A stretch of DNA of 64,000 bases from Candidatus Thiodiazotropha sp. LNASS1 (GCF_964212655.1 NZ_OZ156465.1:1116001-1180000), one strand, 5' to 3'. Positions 47,409 through 55,867 are shown, counted from the stretch's first letter. The notes: a model not told the origin generated them from the sequence alone. Program-made: numbers and translations.

Positions 47409-48395
47409 CTATAAAGCGGCTTGTGGGGAGTAAACTTGCTGGTGCTTGAGTACCCCAAAGCACAGATGTACTAATTTGCGCATAACGGCTCCTAATGCGG
47501 ACATTTTGCATTTTCCTCTCGCGAGCAACCGCTCGTATAAGGCCTTGGCCGTTGGGTTGTGTAGACTGGCCACGATAGCAGGCATGTAGAGTTTGGCCCT
47601 GATCCTCGCGCTGCCTGCTTTCGACAGTCGTGGTCGCTTGTTGATGCTGGATCCGGATTGATGCTCGATGGGCACCACTCCCAGATAGGCGGCCATTTGA
47701 CTAGCATGCTCAAAATCCCGGGCACGGTAGACACTCATCATGATTCGACTGAGGGTCCGGCCAATGCCTGGGATACTTTCTAGCAGCTGCTGGTCGTTTT
47801 TCAGCTGGGGGTGGGTGTCGATATGCTCATCGATCATCGCTTCCAGACGCTTTTGTTCTTGCTCCAGGCCTTTGAGCACGGTCGAGATGGAGTGCCCAAC
47901 CTCTGGATGACTGATCCCTGACAAAGCCTTCTCCAGGCGGTTGCGTTCACGCTGGATATCGCCTTGCAATGCCTCCAGCCGTGACAGTAACTCTTTGAGT
48001 TTACGTATCTCTGCCGGTTCCGGTCTCCACAGATGCAGGGGTTCTTTGGCGCCATACAAGGCTAACACCAGCGAGTCCTTTCTGTCGGTCTTGGTGTGCA
48101 CCGCGATACCCTTGGCGTAATCTCTCACCTGGGCCGGGTTAAGCACCGCGACTTCACCACCTTGCTCATGCAGACCGTAGGCTAGACGCTCGTGGTAGAT
48201 GCCAGTCGCCTCCATGACAAAGCGTAACCCACTCAGTGGCTGACCAGTCTGTTTTTGTGACCAATCGAGTAGGTGGTCATGGCCGGCTGGTGTATTAGGA
48301 AAGACCTTCGACTTGACCTTGCGTGGTTCGATACTGCGTAACCACAGACAATCCAGCTTATTTTTACTCACATCAATGCCAATTATCGCTTTCAT
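47409..48395 (-). CDS. IS110-family transposase
   Basis: A 328-residue DEDD transposase. The N-terminal RuvC-like domain opens IIGIDVSKNKLDCLWLR with the first catalytic Asp. The C-terminal Transposase_20 region has SIPGIGRTLSRIMM and YLGVVPIEHQSGSSINKRPRLSKAG, whose serine is the conserved C-terminal nucleophile of the family. I chose ATG 48395; a GTG three codons upstream is possible. The frame is complete, so the element may be active. Confidence 0.92.
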   Translation of the reverse strand: MKAIIGIDVSKNKLDCLWLRSIEPRKVKSKVFPNTPAGHDHLLDWSQKQTGQPLSGLRFVMEATGIYHERLAYGLHEQGGEVAVLNPAQVRDYAKGIAVHTKTDRKDSLVLALYGAKEPLHLWRPEPAEIRKLKELLSRLEALQGDIQRERNRLEKALSGISHPEVGHSISTVLKGLEQEQKRLEAMIDEHIDTHPQLKNDQQLLESIPGIGRTLSRIMMSVYRARDFEHASQMAAYLGVVPIEHQSGSSINKRPRLSKAGSARIRAKLYMPAIVASLHNPTAKALYERLLARGKCKMSALGAVMRKLVHLCFGVLKHQQVYSPQAAL

Positions 48396-48657
48396 TCTCT
48401 TCACTCACCTTGTTCATGCAGCCTCTCTCCGTAATGCCGGAGGGACTCCGATACCATTCAGTTTATAGAGAATCGGTGATAGCCTGTATCTACAAAACAG
48501 ACTCGTGGTCTCAGGGTGCGGTGCAGGTCTTATCACCGTGTGATGAATTGCTAGCTAAACAATTCATCAGAAGAGATACAAGGGTGCGGCTTGCCGCACC
48601 ATTAAACTATCTGAATTCATTCACCATCTTGGCGAATCAGATAGATTATTTGTTTTA
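48396..48657 (-). ncRNA. Candidate IS110 bridge RNA region
   Basis: The non-coding end upstream of the transposase is unusually structured. It has a perfect 10-base stem TGATGAATTG/CAATTCATCA (48541-48550 with 48560-48569), a perfect 8-base stem GGTGCGGC/GCCGCACC (48583-48600), and a bulged stem at 48609-48642. IS110 elements such as IS621 encode a bridge RNA in this end that pairs with target and donor DNA. I infer, but cannot show, that this region encodes one; its boundaries are approximate. Confidence 0.5.
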
Positions 48658-48687
48658 TTAGCGTTCATTTGCGTTCATTTGCGGACT
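48658..48687 (-). repeat. CCGCAAATGAACGC dispersed repeat, copy D
   Basis: Ends GTTCATTTGCGGACT and carries GCGTTCATTT twice in tandem. It is the inverted partner of copy C across the IS110 element, and ends just before the stop of the carbonic-anhydrase-like gene. Confidence 0.8.
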
Positions 48688-48692
48688 GAATC

Positions 48693-49754
48693 TCACCCCT
48701 GCGAAAGCATCTCCAGATGCCGGGAATGCCAATTCAATACAGCGGTCTTGACCTTCATCTTCTTGGCCAGTTCAGGGTGGGAAACACGGATCCGCTCAGC
48801 GGCAAAATTACTCAGAAACTTCGACTTCACCTCGGCCCGTGCCCTGTCCACGCCGACATCCTGGAAAGGTACGGAAGCAAGCAGCAAAAAGCCGTCATCA
48901 GGTATGCGTCCAGCCTCCATGTTGCTCTCGATAATTCCCGCTGCCTTATCGATGGGATCCGAAAGGTTGGGGCTATAGGGACCGATGATCAGTGCAAGAT
49001 TCGGCGTATGCAGAAAATCGAAGCCGCGACCGATACAGATCATCCATTCACGATGCACAATATCCAGCTCACGCTGCAGCTGTCGCGCCTCTTCCACGTG
49101 ATCAAGATTACCCGCCACCAGCGGCAACAGATCCTGCCGCATCTGCGCCGACATATCGGGAAATAGCGCCTCCAGTCGGGGCAGTAGTGTATCTTTGTCG
49201 CTCAGCTTCAGATCCGCCATATTGAGCTGCTCACCTGTCGATCCATGCAGGATCAGGGCATCATCGTCTGTTTCAAATCCGCACACGATAGGATATACGG
49301 TGGCATGATCATCACCGAACACCTCTTCCACTTGCCGCTTGATCTGATAGGTATGGGATCTTGCTGCCTCGGTATCATAGTTGAAGCCGGCGCAGCCGCG
49401 TTGAGGATCGCCTTTCGAAAAGTGATATGTAATCAAGGTCATCACCCGCCTGCCATCCGAGACCACGTTTTGAACGTAGCTCGCCAAGACTTCTCCGAGG
49501 TGCGGCCAACCGAGATCGAATATGCCGCCAAGATTTCGGAATGGCTGAATAATTCCCTGGGGTGTATTGGTCGCAATGGGTATGTTGATACGGCCATCCA
49601 TACACTTCAGCACGGCGATCGCGGTGGGATGCTCCGAGAGATATCGTGTGCGGGCAAGCCAGCTACCGGGTTTACTGTATTTCTCTGAATGGGTACTTGC
49701 ATGGTTGATCAACCATTCAATACGTTCCTGAATGGGTTTATTATGGATATCCAT
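48693..49754 (-). CDS. CsoSCA-like beta-carbonic anhydrase domain protein
   Basis: A 353-residue protein with beta-carbonic-anhydrase features: Cys51, Asp53 and Arg55 in LKCMDGRI (the C-x-D-x-R motif), a PFRNLGGIF strand, and His111 and Cys121 in YHFSKGDPQRGCAGF. These supply the Cys-His-Cys zinc ligands and the Asp-Arg dyad. The H-x9-C spacing, longer than the H-x2-C of ordinary beta-CAs, resembles the carboxysome shell enzyme CsoSCA. No carboxysome genes are near. The enzyme may interconvert CO2 and bicarbonate beside the DAB system, from which it is separated only by the IS110 element. Confidence 0.7.
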   Translation of the reverse strand: MDIHNKPIQERIEWLINHASTHSEKYSKPGSWLARTRYLSEHPTAIAVLKCMDGRINIPIATNTPQGIIQPFRNLGGIFDLGWPHLGEVLASYVQNVVSDGRRVMTLITYHFSKGDPQRGCAGFNYDTEAARSHTYQIKRQVEEVFGDDHATVYPIVCGFETDDDALILHGSTGEQLNMADLKLSDKDTLLPRLEALFPDMSAQMRQDLLPLVAGNLDHVEEARQLQRELDIVHREWMICIGRGFDFLHTPNLALIIGPYSPNLSDPIDKAAGIIESNMEAGRIPDDGFLLLASVPFQDVGVDRARAEVKSKFLSNFAAERIRVSHPELAKKMKVKTAVLNWHSRHLEMLSQG

Positions 49755-49997
49755 GGTCTTTCCTGCTGATAACGGGTAGTGAGAACTTGCCCCAAGTTTA
49801 TTGTGCTGTCAATCTTCATCATGCAATGGATGACGAGGACCGGATATCACTCAACAAACCGGCCCAGTATCCCGTGGAAATCGCTCGGTCAGATACAAGT
49901 CGAAAAATATCCACAAAAAGATACGATTAAATTATCCGCCTCTTAGTGAAATGATGCGCTTCCAACTCCCTCTATTACATCAAGGTATACATTGTCA

Positions 49998-50228
49998 ATG
50001 AACCAACAAGACCTGATCAATCGAATAAAAGACCTCTACCCGGATGCCGAGGTCACTGTTTCCGGTGAAAGCTGCAACTTTGAGGTGAATGTCACCACAC
50101 CGGCATTCGACAACATGAAGAGTCTGCAAAGACAACGCTCCATCATGACCCTCTTCAATGAAGAGATTGGAAGCGGTGAGCTGCACGCATTAACGGTTCG
50201 TGCAAAAACCCCGGATGAGCTTCAGTAA
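49998..50228 (+). CDS. BolA/IbaG-family protein
   Basis: A 76-residue BolA-fold protein with the family signature: an ALTV-type last strand, FEVNVTTPAFDNMKSLQRQRSIM and GELHALTVRAKTP. BolA proteins work with monothiol glutaredoxins in iron-sulfur handling. The usual His-containing signature is partly conserved (LHAL). ATG 49998 is preceded in frame by a TTG at 49992. It is upstream of mdh by about 315 bases. No glutaredoxin or murA gene is adjacent, although ibaG commonly precedes murA in gammaproteobacteria. Confidence 0.75.
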   Translation: MNQQDLINRIKDLYPDAEVTVSGESCNFEVNVTTPAFDNMKSLQRQRSIMTLFNEEIGSGELHALTVRAKTPDELQ

Positions 50229-50543
50229 ACATAATCGATGAATTTGTATAAACTCTATATACCGGCTTTTAGTTATTGATTTTTTAAAGAATTTATACCT
50301 GAATTACGACCCTTGCAACAGGGATTTGAAAGGGGCATGCGCCTGAGGCTTATGAGATAGATTGTGGATCGGGCCGCGAATAGCCGCTTTGTCTTATAAG
50401 ACCGCGGATCACAGGATGACGCTAAGCCGAAAACTTGGAAATATCTAATACTTTCTATTGAAGTATATGGGCTGTCCAATGATACATATACAACTATACT
50501 TATCTCGCCATCCAACAAACTTATAAGAGAGAGGATTACCTGA
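50229..50543. other. Intergenic region upstream of mdh, 315 bases
   Basis: An AT-rich stretch between the BolA-like gene and mdh that should contain the mdh promoter. GAGAGG at 50529-50534 is the mdh ribosome site. No terminator, repeat or RNA gene is recognised. Confidence 0.4.
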
Positions 50544-51527
50544 ATGAAACCCGCAGTAAAAGTCACAATCACCGGTGCCGCAGGACACATCGGCTATGCA
50601 CTGGTTTTTCGAATTGCATCCGGCGCCATGTTTGGCCCTGATCAACCTGTGATTCTCAGACTGCTTGAGATACCGCAATCCATGTCGTCATTGAGTGGCG
50701 TAGGCATGGAACTGGAGGATTGCGCCTTCCCGCTGCTGCACGATATCGTCATGACAGACAATCCCGAGATCGGATTCAGGGGAACGGATTACGCCATCCT
50801 GATTGGGGCGAAGCCACGCAGCAAGGGCATGGAGCGCAAGGACCTGATTACTGAAAACGCCAAGATCTTCTCTCATCAAGGCAAGGCAATCAATGACCAC
50901 GCTTCACGAGATGTAAAAGTCCTGGTGGTGGGTAACCCGGCGAACACCAACGCACTGATCGCCGCTTCCAATGCCCCTGATCTGGACAAGCGCCAATTCA
51001 CCGCAATGACCCGCCTGGACCACAACCGCGCCATCGGTCAGCTGGCCGGCAAGACCAATTCCCTGGTTGCGGATATCAAACGAGTGACGGTCTGGGGTAA
51101 CCATTCGATGACCCAATTCCCCCACATCGACAATTGTGAGATCGCCGGCAAGCCCGTCTACGACCTGGTATCGCAGGATTGGGCCATAGACCACTTCATT
51201 CCCAGAGTTCAACGCCGCGGTGCCGAGATTATCGAAGCACGGGGGCTCTCCTCCGCTGCGTCAGCGGCCGATGCCATTGTCGATCATATGCATGACTGGG
51301 CGCTCGGCACCCCTGAGGGCGACTGGGTCAGCATGGCCATCCCTTCCGACGGTAGCTACGGTATCGAGGAAGGCTTAGTCTATTCCTATCCTGTCACCTG
51401 CAAGGACGGAAACTACGAAATCGTACAGGGACTGGATCTGGACGAATTCAGCGTATCCCGCCTCAAGGCATCCCAGAAGGAGCTACTTGAAGAACGGGCG
51501 ATCATCCAGGACCTGCTGCCCGGTTGA
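50544..51527 (+). CDS. mdh: Malate dehydrogenase
   Basis: A 327-residue NAD-dependent malate dehydrogenase that oxidises malate to oxaloacetate. It has the dinucleotide-binding [11 protein letters not shown], substrate-binding arginines in [22 protein letters not shown], and the catalytic pair in TRLDHNRA and [10 protein letters not shown]. Its length and sequence follow the cytosolic-type bacterial MDH of about 327 residues, not the 312-residue E. coli type. A strong ribosome site precedes ATG 50544. Together with the nearby aceB and aceA it could serve both the TCA cycle and the glyoxylate shunt. Confidence 0.95.
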   Translation: MKPAVKVTITGAAGHIGYALVFRIASGAMFGPDQPVILRLLEIPQSMSSLSGVGMELEDCAFPLLHDIVMTDNPEIGFRGTDYAILIGAKPRSKGMERKDLITENAKIFSHQGKAINDHASRDVKVLVVGNPANTNALIAASNAPDLDKRQFTAMTRLDHNRAIGQLAGKTNSLVADIKRVTVWGNHSMTQFPHIDNCEIAGKPVYDLVSQDWAIDHFIPRVQRRGAEIIEARGLSSAASAADAIVDHMHDWALGTPEGDWVSMAIPSDGSYGIEEGLVYSYPVTCKDGNYEIVQGLDLDEFSVSRLKASQKELLEERAIIQDLLPG

Positions 51528-51837
51528 CCTGAATGCAACCGCGCTTCTGCCCCATTGACCCGGCATATTGCAGGGCCTGTTAACAGGCCCGAGACGATGG
51601 AGCAGAAGCAATTTTCCTCTCCCATTCGCTTCGTTTCCCGACATTGCTGTCCTGGCAATCTGTAAGTGATGTAAATAATTCACATCAAATACGTGAATTT
51701 ATCATTACCCGTCATTTTCGACTCATATAGCATCGATCATGCAGTATGGATCACTGTCTGTTCAACAGATGGTAATGCAATAAGAAGGCTCTGAACCAAA
51801 TTATTGCATCAATCTATCTATTTCGAGGGAAACGACC
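51528..51837. other. Intergenic region with palindrome, 310 bases
   Basis: Holds the perfect 18-base palindrome at 51573-51590 and, near 51821, the GAGGGAA ribosome site of the next gene. No T-tract follows the palindrome, so I do not call it a terminator for mdh. Confidence 0.45.
51573..51590. repeat. Dispersed GGGCCTGTTAACAGGCCC palindrome, copy 4
   Basis: A perfect 18-base palindrome centred on GTTAAC, 45 bases after mdh. It appears to be the full form of the element of which copies 1-3 show one half. The near-identical copy 5 is at 55832. Confidence 0.8.
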
Positions 51838-52203
51838 ATGAAACGACAAATATCTTCTGTTTTTTCCAGTCTACTTGCATTTGTGATCAGTATGGAGGCA
51901 TCGGCCGTTATCGAAGCAGATGCATTTGATACCTTATCGACCGTACATCCAAAACGATCGCTGATTGTCGACAACCATATGACAAGTGTACCGCTTCGGC
52001 TTGCGGGCAAAACAAAGACCGTGACAAAAGTTAAAGAAAAGACCAAGACGCGAACAGTCGATGAGGATGGAAACATTACAAAAACCAAGGTAAAGACAAA
52101 AACCAAGACCACTACCACTTCATCCTCAGACAACAGTGATGACAATTCAAATCAAAGTGGCAGCTCGGGTGGATATATCGGTGCAAGTTACGAAGGAGAG
52201 TAG
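51838..52203 (+). CDS. Secreted Lys/Thr-rich low-complexity protein
   Basis: A 121-residue protein with a signal peptide (about 1-23, ending EASA). Residues 55-95 are a low-complexity stretch of alternating Lys and Thr (KTKTVTKVKEKTKTRT and KTKVKTKTKTTTT). A Ser/Asp/Gly tail ends GGYIGASYEGE. It has a purine-rich ribosome site and its own terminator (52215-52240), so it looks like a real single-gene unit. No family recognised; the basic repeats suggest surface or nucleic-acid/polysaccharide contact, which is only a guess. Confidence 0.65.
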   Translation: MKRQISSVFSSLLAFVISMEASAVIEADAFDTLSTVHPKRSLIVDNHMTSVPLRLAGKTKTVTKVKEKTKTRTVDEDGNITKTKVKTKTKTTTTSSSDNSDDNSNQSGSSGGYIGASYEGE

Positions 52204-52214
52204 AAGTCATTGCA

Positions 52215-52240
52215 GGGTGTGGCCTCGCCACACCCTTTCT
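52215..52240 (+). terminator. Rho-independent terminator
   Basis: Stem GGGTGTGGC (52215-52223) pairs perfectly with GCCACACCC (52227-52235) around a three-base loop, followed by TTTCT. It ends the Lys/Thr-rich gene. Confidence 0.75.
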
Positions 52241-52410
52241 GTGTGTCAATACCCTGACAGCGACGGCTAAATTTGTACAAGTGAAAACTGTTGGCCACAA
52301 ACCTCTGAGTATCCTATATTCACATTTAACAAGGTTCCAGATAATATTCAATGATTAGCGTTCACAGGCCTTAACAAAAACCATTAACCTATCTGCGTAA
52401 CAGTAGCCAT

Positions 52411-53784
52411 TTGAACTCCACACCATCCAGACTCAGCGCATCAGTACGTCCCGAAGGCAGCCTAGAGGTGCTGTCGCAGCTGGAGGTCAATGCCCTTCTC
52501 GACACCAGCGCACGCGGTCTCTACGGCCTGTTTCGCCGTTGTGCGCTGGCGGTGCTCAACTGCGGCAGTGAAACCGATAATGCCCGTGAGATTTTTGAGG
52601 CCTATCGCGATTTCGGCATTCATTTGATGCAGACAAACAGGGGCATTCAACTGCGTCTGGAGAATGCTCCAGGCAGCGCTTTCGTCGACGGCAGGATGAT
52701 TCGCGGTATTCAGGAACATCTATTCGCCGTACTGCGGGACATCATCTATGTCCATAATGAAATCAAATACGACTCGGTCTACGATCTGACCGATTCAAGC
52801 CATATCACTTCTGCCGTTTTTCACATCCTGCGCAATGCACGGGTTTTACACACCGGCATGGACCCGAATCTGGTGGTCTGTTGGGGCGGACACTCAATCG
52901 GCAGAAGTGAATATGACTACACCAAGGAGGTAGGTTATCAATTGGGCCTGCGGGGGCTCAATGTCTGCACCGGTTGTGGACCGGGCGCCATGAAAGGTCC
53001 CATGAAAGGGGCAGCCATCGGGCATGCCAAGCAGCGTATCAGGAGCGGCCGCTATCTCGGTATTACTGAACCTGGAATCATCGCTTCCGAACCACCCAAC
53101 CCGATCGTCAACGACCTTGTTATCATGCCCGACATTGAAAAGCGACTGGAAGCATTCGTACGCGTCGGACACGGTATCGTTATCTTTCCCGGCGGAGCCG
53201 GCACCATGGAAGAGTTACTCTATCTGCTGGGCATCCTCATGCATCCGCACAACAGTGATCATGTCTTTCCTCTGATATTGACCGGTCCCACTGAGAGCGA
53301 AGGATACTTTACAGAGATGGATCGATTTGTGCGTGCAACATTGGGTTCTGATGCACAGAGATTCTACTCCGTCATCATTGACGACCCTGCGGCTGTGGCA
53401 AGTACATTAGGCAGTGCCATGGATCATGTAAGAGCCTACCGTTATGAGGGTAACGACGCCTTCTATTTCAACTGGCGACTGTATATAGAAACAGCCCTGC
53501 AACAACCCTTTTCACCCACACATAAAGCGATGTCTGAACTTGATTTGACTGCCGGTCAGGATGGACATGAAATGGCTGCCAATCTACGGCGTGCATTTTC
53601 CGGCATCGTTGCCGGGAATGTGAAGGAAGATGGGATACGGGCCGTTGAGACGCATGGCCCCTTTATCATCCATGGAGACGAGGAAATCGTCGCCGCCATG
53701 GATCGGCTGTTGATCGCTTTTGCCGAACAGAACAGAATGAAACTGCAGGGGGACTACTCACCCTGTTATGAACTGAAATCATAA
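52411..53784 (+). CDS. ppnN: Nucleotide 5'-monophosphate nucleosidase PpnN
   Basis: A 457-residue LOG-family protein that matches PpnN (YgdH), which hydrolyses nucleoside monophosphates to base and ribose 5-phosphate and responds to (p)ppGpp. The N-terminal domain begins LEVLSQLEVNALL, as in E. coli. The catalytic core shows VCWGGHSIG, GCGPGAMKGPMKGA and FPGGAGTMEELLYL, the Lonely-Guy GGxGTxxE motif. It starts at TTG 52411; no better start is in frame before the family match begins. Confidence 0.9.
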   Translation: MNSTPSRLSASVRPEGSLEVLSQLEVNALLDTSARGLYGLFRRCALAVLNCGSETDNAREIFEAYRDFGIHLMQTNRGIQLRLENAPGSAFVDGRMIRGIQEHLFAVLRDIIYVHNEIKYDSVYDLTDSSHITSAVFHILRNARVLHTGMDPNLVVCWGGHSIGRSEYDYTKEVGYQLGLRGLNVCTGCGPGAMKGPMKGAAIGHAKQRIRSGRYLGITEPGIIASEPPNPIVNDLVIMPDIEKRLEAFVRVGHGIVIFPGGAGTMEELLYLLGILMHPHNSDHVFPLILTGPTESEGYFTEMDRFVRATLGSDAQRFYSVIIDDPAAVASTLGSAMDHVRAYRYEGNDAFYFNWRLYIETALQQPFSPTHKAMSELDLTAGQDGHEMAANLRRAFSGIVAGNVKEDGIRAVETHGPFIIHGDEEIVAAMDRLLIAFAEQNRMKLQGDYSPCYELKS

Positions 53785-53897
53785 ACACCCGCTCACCTGT
53801 GGCCATCAATAACACGGCACCCTCAATCGCCTCTGTTCAATATAGTCAGATAGTGATACTTTTTTGCCAGCCCTGAAATTGGCCTGTTTGGGCCTGG

Positions 53898-54956
53898 TCA
53901 CTCATCCTCTTCCTCGACTTCCAGCCCCATCCTGTTTGCACGCTTTTTCCATAGCCGTCTGGCCAGCTTTCGCATATCGTCTATACGATCACCCTCATCG
54001 ACGATTTCGATTCCGAGAATGGTTTCGAGGATATCCTCCAGGGTCAGTATCCCCACCATGCTGCCGTATTGATCCACTACCAGCATAATATGGCCGCGTT
54101 TTTCGATAAACAGCTCGAAGGCAACCTGCAGCGAGCTTGTATCCGGCAGTGCCGGTATATCTCGGCGATATACATCCAAGCTTTTCTCAGAATTCCCCCT
54201 GGCGTGCGAAAGCAGTAGATCGCTGCGTAATACGAAGCCGGTAACATGGTCGCGATCACCACTGTAGACCGGTATACGTGAAAAACGGCTGCTATTGTGC
54301 TTCTCGAAATACTCCTGGACCTGGAGCGTCTCATCCAGAGAAAACACCACCGTGCGGGGTGTCATGACATCGGTAACGAGGGTTTCCTTGAGCAGAAAGA
54401 GATTTTTCAGTATCAACGATTCATGCAGGTCGAGTTTTCCCTCTTCCACACCGGCTTTCGCCATGGCGGTAAACTCCTCTTTGCGGAAATGACCGTGGGA
54501 GTGTTTGCGGGAAAGTAACCGTGTCAATAACGCCGACATCACAACAAAGGGATAGAGCACCCAGATCAGGAACCTGAGCGTATAGGCTGTGGCTGGAGCG
54601 AGTTGACGCCAGTAACTGGCTCCCAGTGTCTTGGGAATGATCTCTGAAAATACCAGTATCATGAACGTGAGCACGGCTGAAGCAACACCCACATAGCCAC
54701 TGCCGAATACTACCGCCGCCTGGGCTCCGGCTCCTGCAGCGCCGATGGTATGCGCTGTGGTATTTAAAGTGAGAATCGCTGCCAATGGATCATTTATATC
54801 CTTCTTCATCTCCCGCAGAATGGGCGCGGCCCGACTGCCTTGCTGGTCCAGGACTGAGATATAGGGATGGGTGATACTGAGAATAACAGCCTCTGCAATC
54901 GAGCAGAGAAACGAAAAGCCTAAGGCTATGAGTACATAGACAATGAGTAACAGCAT
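53898..54956 (-). CDS. CNNM/HlyC-CorC-type membrane protein (DUF21 plus CBS pair)
   Basis: A 352-residue protein. A DUF21 transmembrane domain with three to four helices (1-140) contains the family motif FSEIIPKTLGASY. A CBS pair covers about residues 190-330, including DVMTPRTVVFSLDET and GILTLEDILETILG. The C-terminal CorC_HlyC domain of longer members is absent; the tail is acidic (LEVEEEDE). Members of this family are linked to magnesium or cobalt efflux. The gene is convergent with ppnN. Confidence 0.85.
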   Translation of the reverse strand: MLLLIVYVLIALGFSFLCSIAEAVILSITHPYISVLDQQGSRAAPILREMKKDINDPLAAILTLNTTAHTIGAAGAGAQAAVVFGSGYVGVASAVLTFMILVFSEIIPKTLGASYWRQLAPATAYTLRFLIWVLYPFVVMSALLTRLLSRKHSHGHFRKEEFTAMAKAGVEEGKLDLHESLILKNLFLLKETLVTDVMTPRTVVFSLDETLQVQEYFEKHNSSRFSRIPVYSGDRDHVTGFVLRSDLLLSHARGNSEKSLDVYRRDIPALPDTSSLQVAFELFIEKRGHIMLVVDQYGSMVGILTLEDILETILGIEIVDEGDRIDDMRKLARRLWKKRANRMGLEVEEEDE

Positions 54957-55048
54957 TGTTAAACCATGAGTCAGCTTGTATCAAACATTGTTTATACAGA
55001 TATTTTCGATCCTTTTCACTATCAGGTCCCGTTAACGCCGCGGTCTCT

Positions 55049-55543
55049 TCAAGCTGCTGGATCCGCCAGCACCACAATCCCATCCTCATCGGCATAGAGC
55101 CACTCACCGGATCTGAAATTGACACCGCTGAAGTTGACTTCGACGCCCGTCTCCCCCACTCCCTTCTTAACGCTCTTACGAGGGTTTGTGGCCAATGCCA
55201 TCACCCCGAGCGACATCTCGCCAATCTCAGCGGCATCGCGAATACATCCATTCACCAGGACACCGGCCCAGCCGTTGTCTACAGCCTTCTTTGCTAAGAT
55301 ATCACCCAGCATAGCGCAGCGCAGAGACCCGCCACCATCAATCACCAGCACCCTGCCCTGCCCCGGTTGATCCAATTCTTCACGCACTATCGAGTTGTCT
55401 TCAAAACACTTCAATGTCGCTATGGGGCCATGAAACATCCTACTACCTCCATAGTGACGAAAACCGGGATAACAAATCTGTAGCTTCTCTTCGTGGACAT
55501 CGTACAGATCGGCTGTCTTCAAACTACCAGCTGCCTGGTTCAT
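55049..55543 (-). CDS. RraA-family protein
   Basis: A 164-residue RraA/MenG-like protein with GGSRMFHGPIATLKCFEDN, VLVIDGGGSLRCAMLGD and GVLVNGCIRDAAEI. RraA inhibits RNase E in E. coli, while close relatives are 4-hydroxy-4-methyl-2-oxoglutarate or oxaloacetate aldolases. The GGGSLRCAMLGD and NGCIRD motifs hold the residues used by the aldolases, so an enzymatic role is possible. AGGAGAG lies before ATG 55543. Confidence 0.85.
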   Translation of the reverse strand: MNQAAGSLKTADLYDVHEEKLQICYPGFRHYGGSRMFHGPIATLKCFEDNSIVREELDQPGQGRVLVIDGGGSLRCAMLGDILAKKAVDNGWAGVLVNGCIRDAAEIGEMSLGVMALATNPRKSVKKGVGETGVEVNFSGVNFRSGEWLYADEDGIVVLADPAA

Positions 55544-55610
55544 GATGCTCTCCTCACACTTCGTTTAGTCACTATTACCCAAATCATGGGAACACTAAAA
55601 AAACAATACA

Positions 55611-55652
55611 GGCCGCAAATGAACGCCAATCACCGCGAATTAACGCGAAAGG
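55611..55652 (+). repeat. CCGCAAATGAACGC dispersed repeat, copy E
   Basis: Begins GGCCGCAAATGAACGCCAAT and continues CACCGCGAATTAACGCGAAA. It has the longest run of internally repeated GCGAATTAACGC units among the copies. Its inverted partner is copy F. Confidence 0.75.
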
Positions 55653-55800
55653 TTTTATTAGTTTGCATGAAACGACTCACGAAATACTCATGCTTGCAGC
55701 CACGCCATGTACAACGATACGATCTCAATTCAACCTTACAAAGGGTCAGAAACCTTTCATCCTACATATAATGACATATCCAATTCGCGTCTGTTTGCTG

Positions 55801-55822
55801 TAATTAGCATTCATTTGCGGCC
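55801..55822 (-). repeat. CCGCAAATGAACGC dispersed repeat, copy F
   Basis: TTAGCATTCATTTGCGGCC (55804-55822), reverse complement of the first part of copy E with one change. It lies about 150 bases from it. Confidence 0.7.
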
Positions 55823-55831
55823 AATCTACTA

Positions 55832-55849
55832 GGGCCTGTCAACAGGCCC
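55832..55849. repeat. Dispersed GGGCCTGTCAACAGGCCC palindrome, copy 5
   Basis: Differs from the perfect palindrome at 51573 by one base (T to C) at the centre. It lies ten bases after repeat copy F. Confidence 0.75.
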
Positions 55850-55867
55850 TAAGCAGTCTACGTTAAT

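Larger units (their letters stand above)
47311..48657 (-). mobile_element. IS110-family insertion sequence
   Basis: An element of roughly 1.35 kb: a single DEDD transposase gene with about 100 bases of non-coding sequence on its downstream side and about 260 on its upstream side. IS110 elements lack terminal inverted repeats and often sit in palindromic or repetitive DNA. Here the flanks are an inverted pair of chromosomal repeats (47280-47310, 48658-48687). Exact ends cannot be set without an empty-site comparison. Confidence 0.75.

Noticed and set aside
47280-48687. Flanking inverted repeats as terminal inverted repeats of the IS
   Set aside because: IS110 elements lack terminal inverted repeats, and the same repeats occur in pairs elsewhere without this IS.
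51573-51590. GTTAAC palindrome as the mdh terminator
   Set aside because: No T-tract on either side, and the same sequence recurs in other contexts in both orientations.
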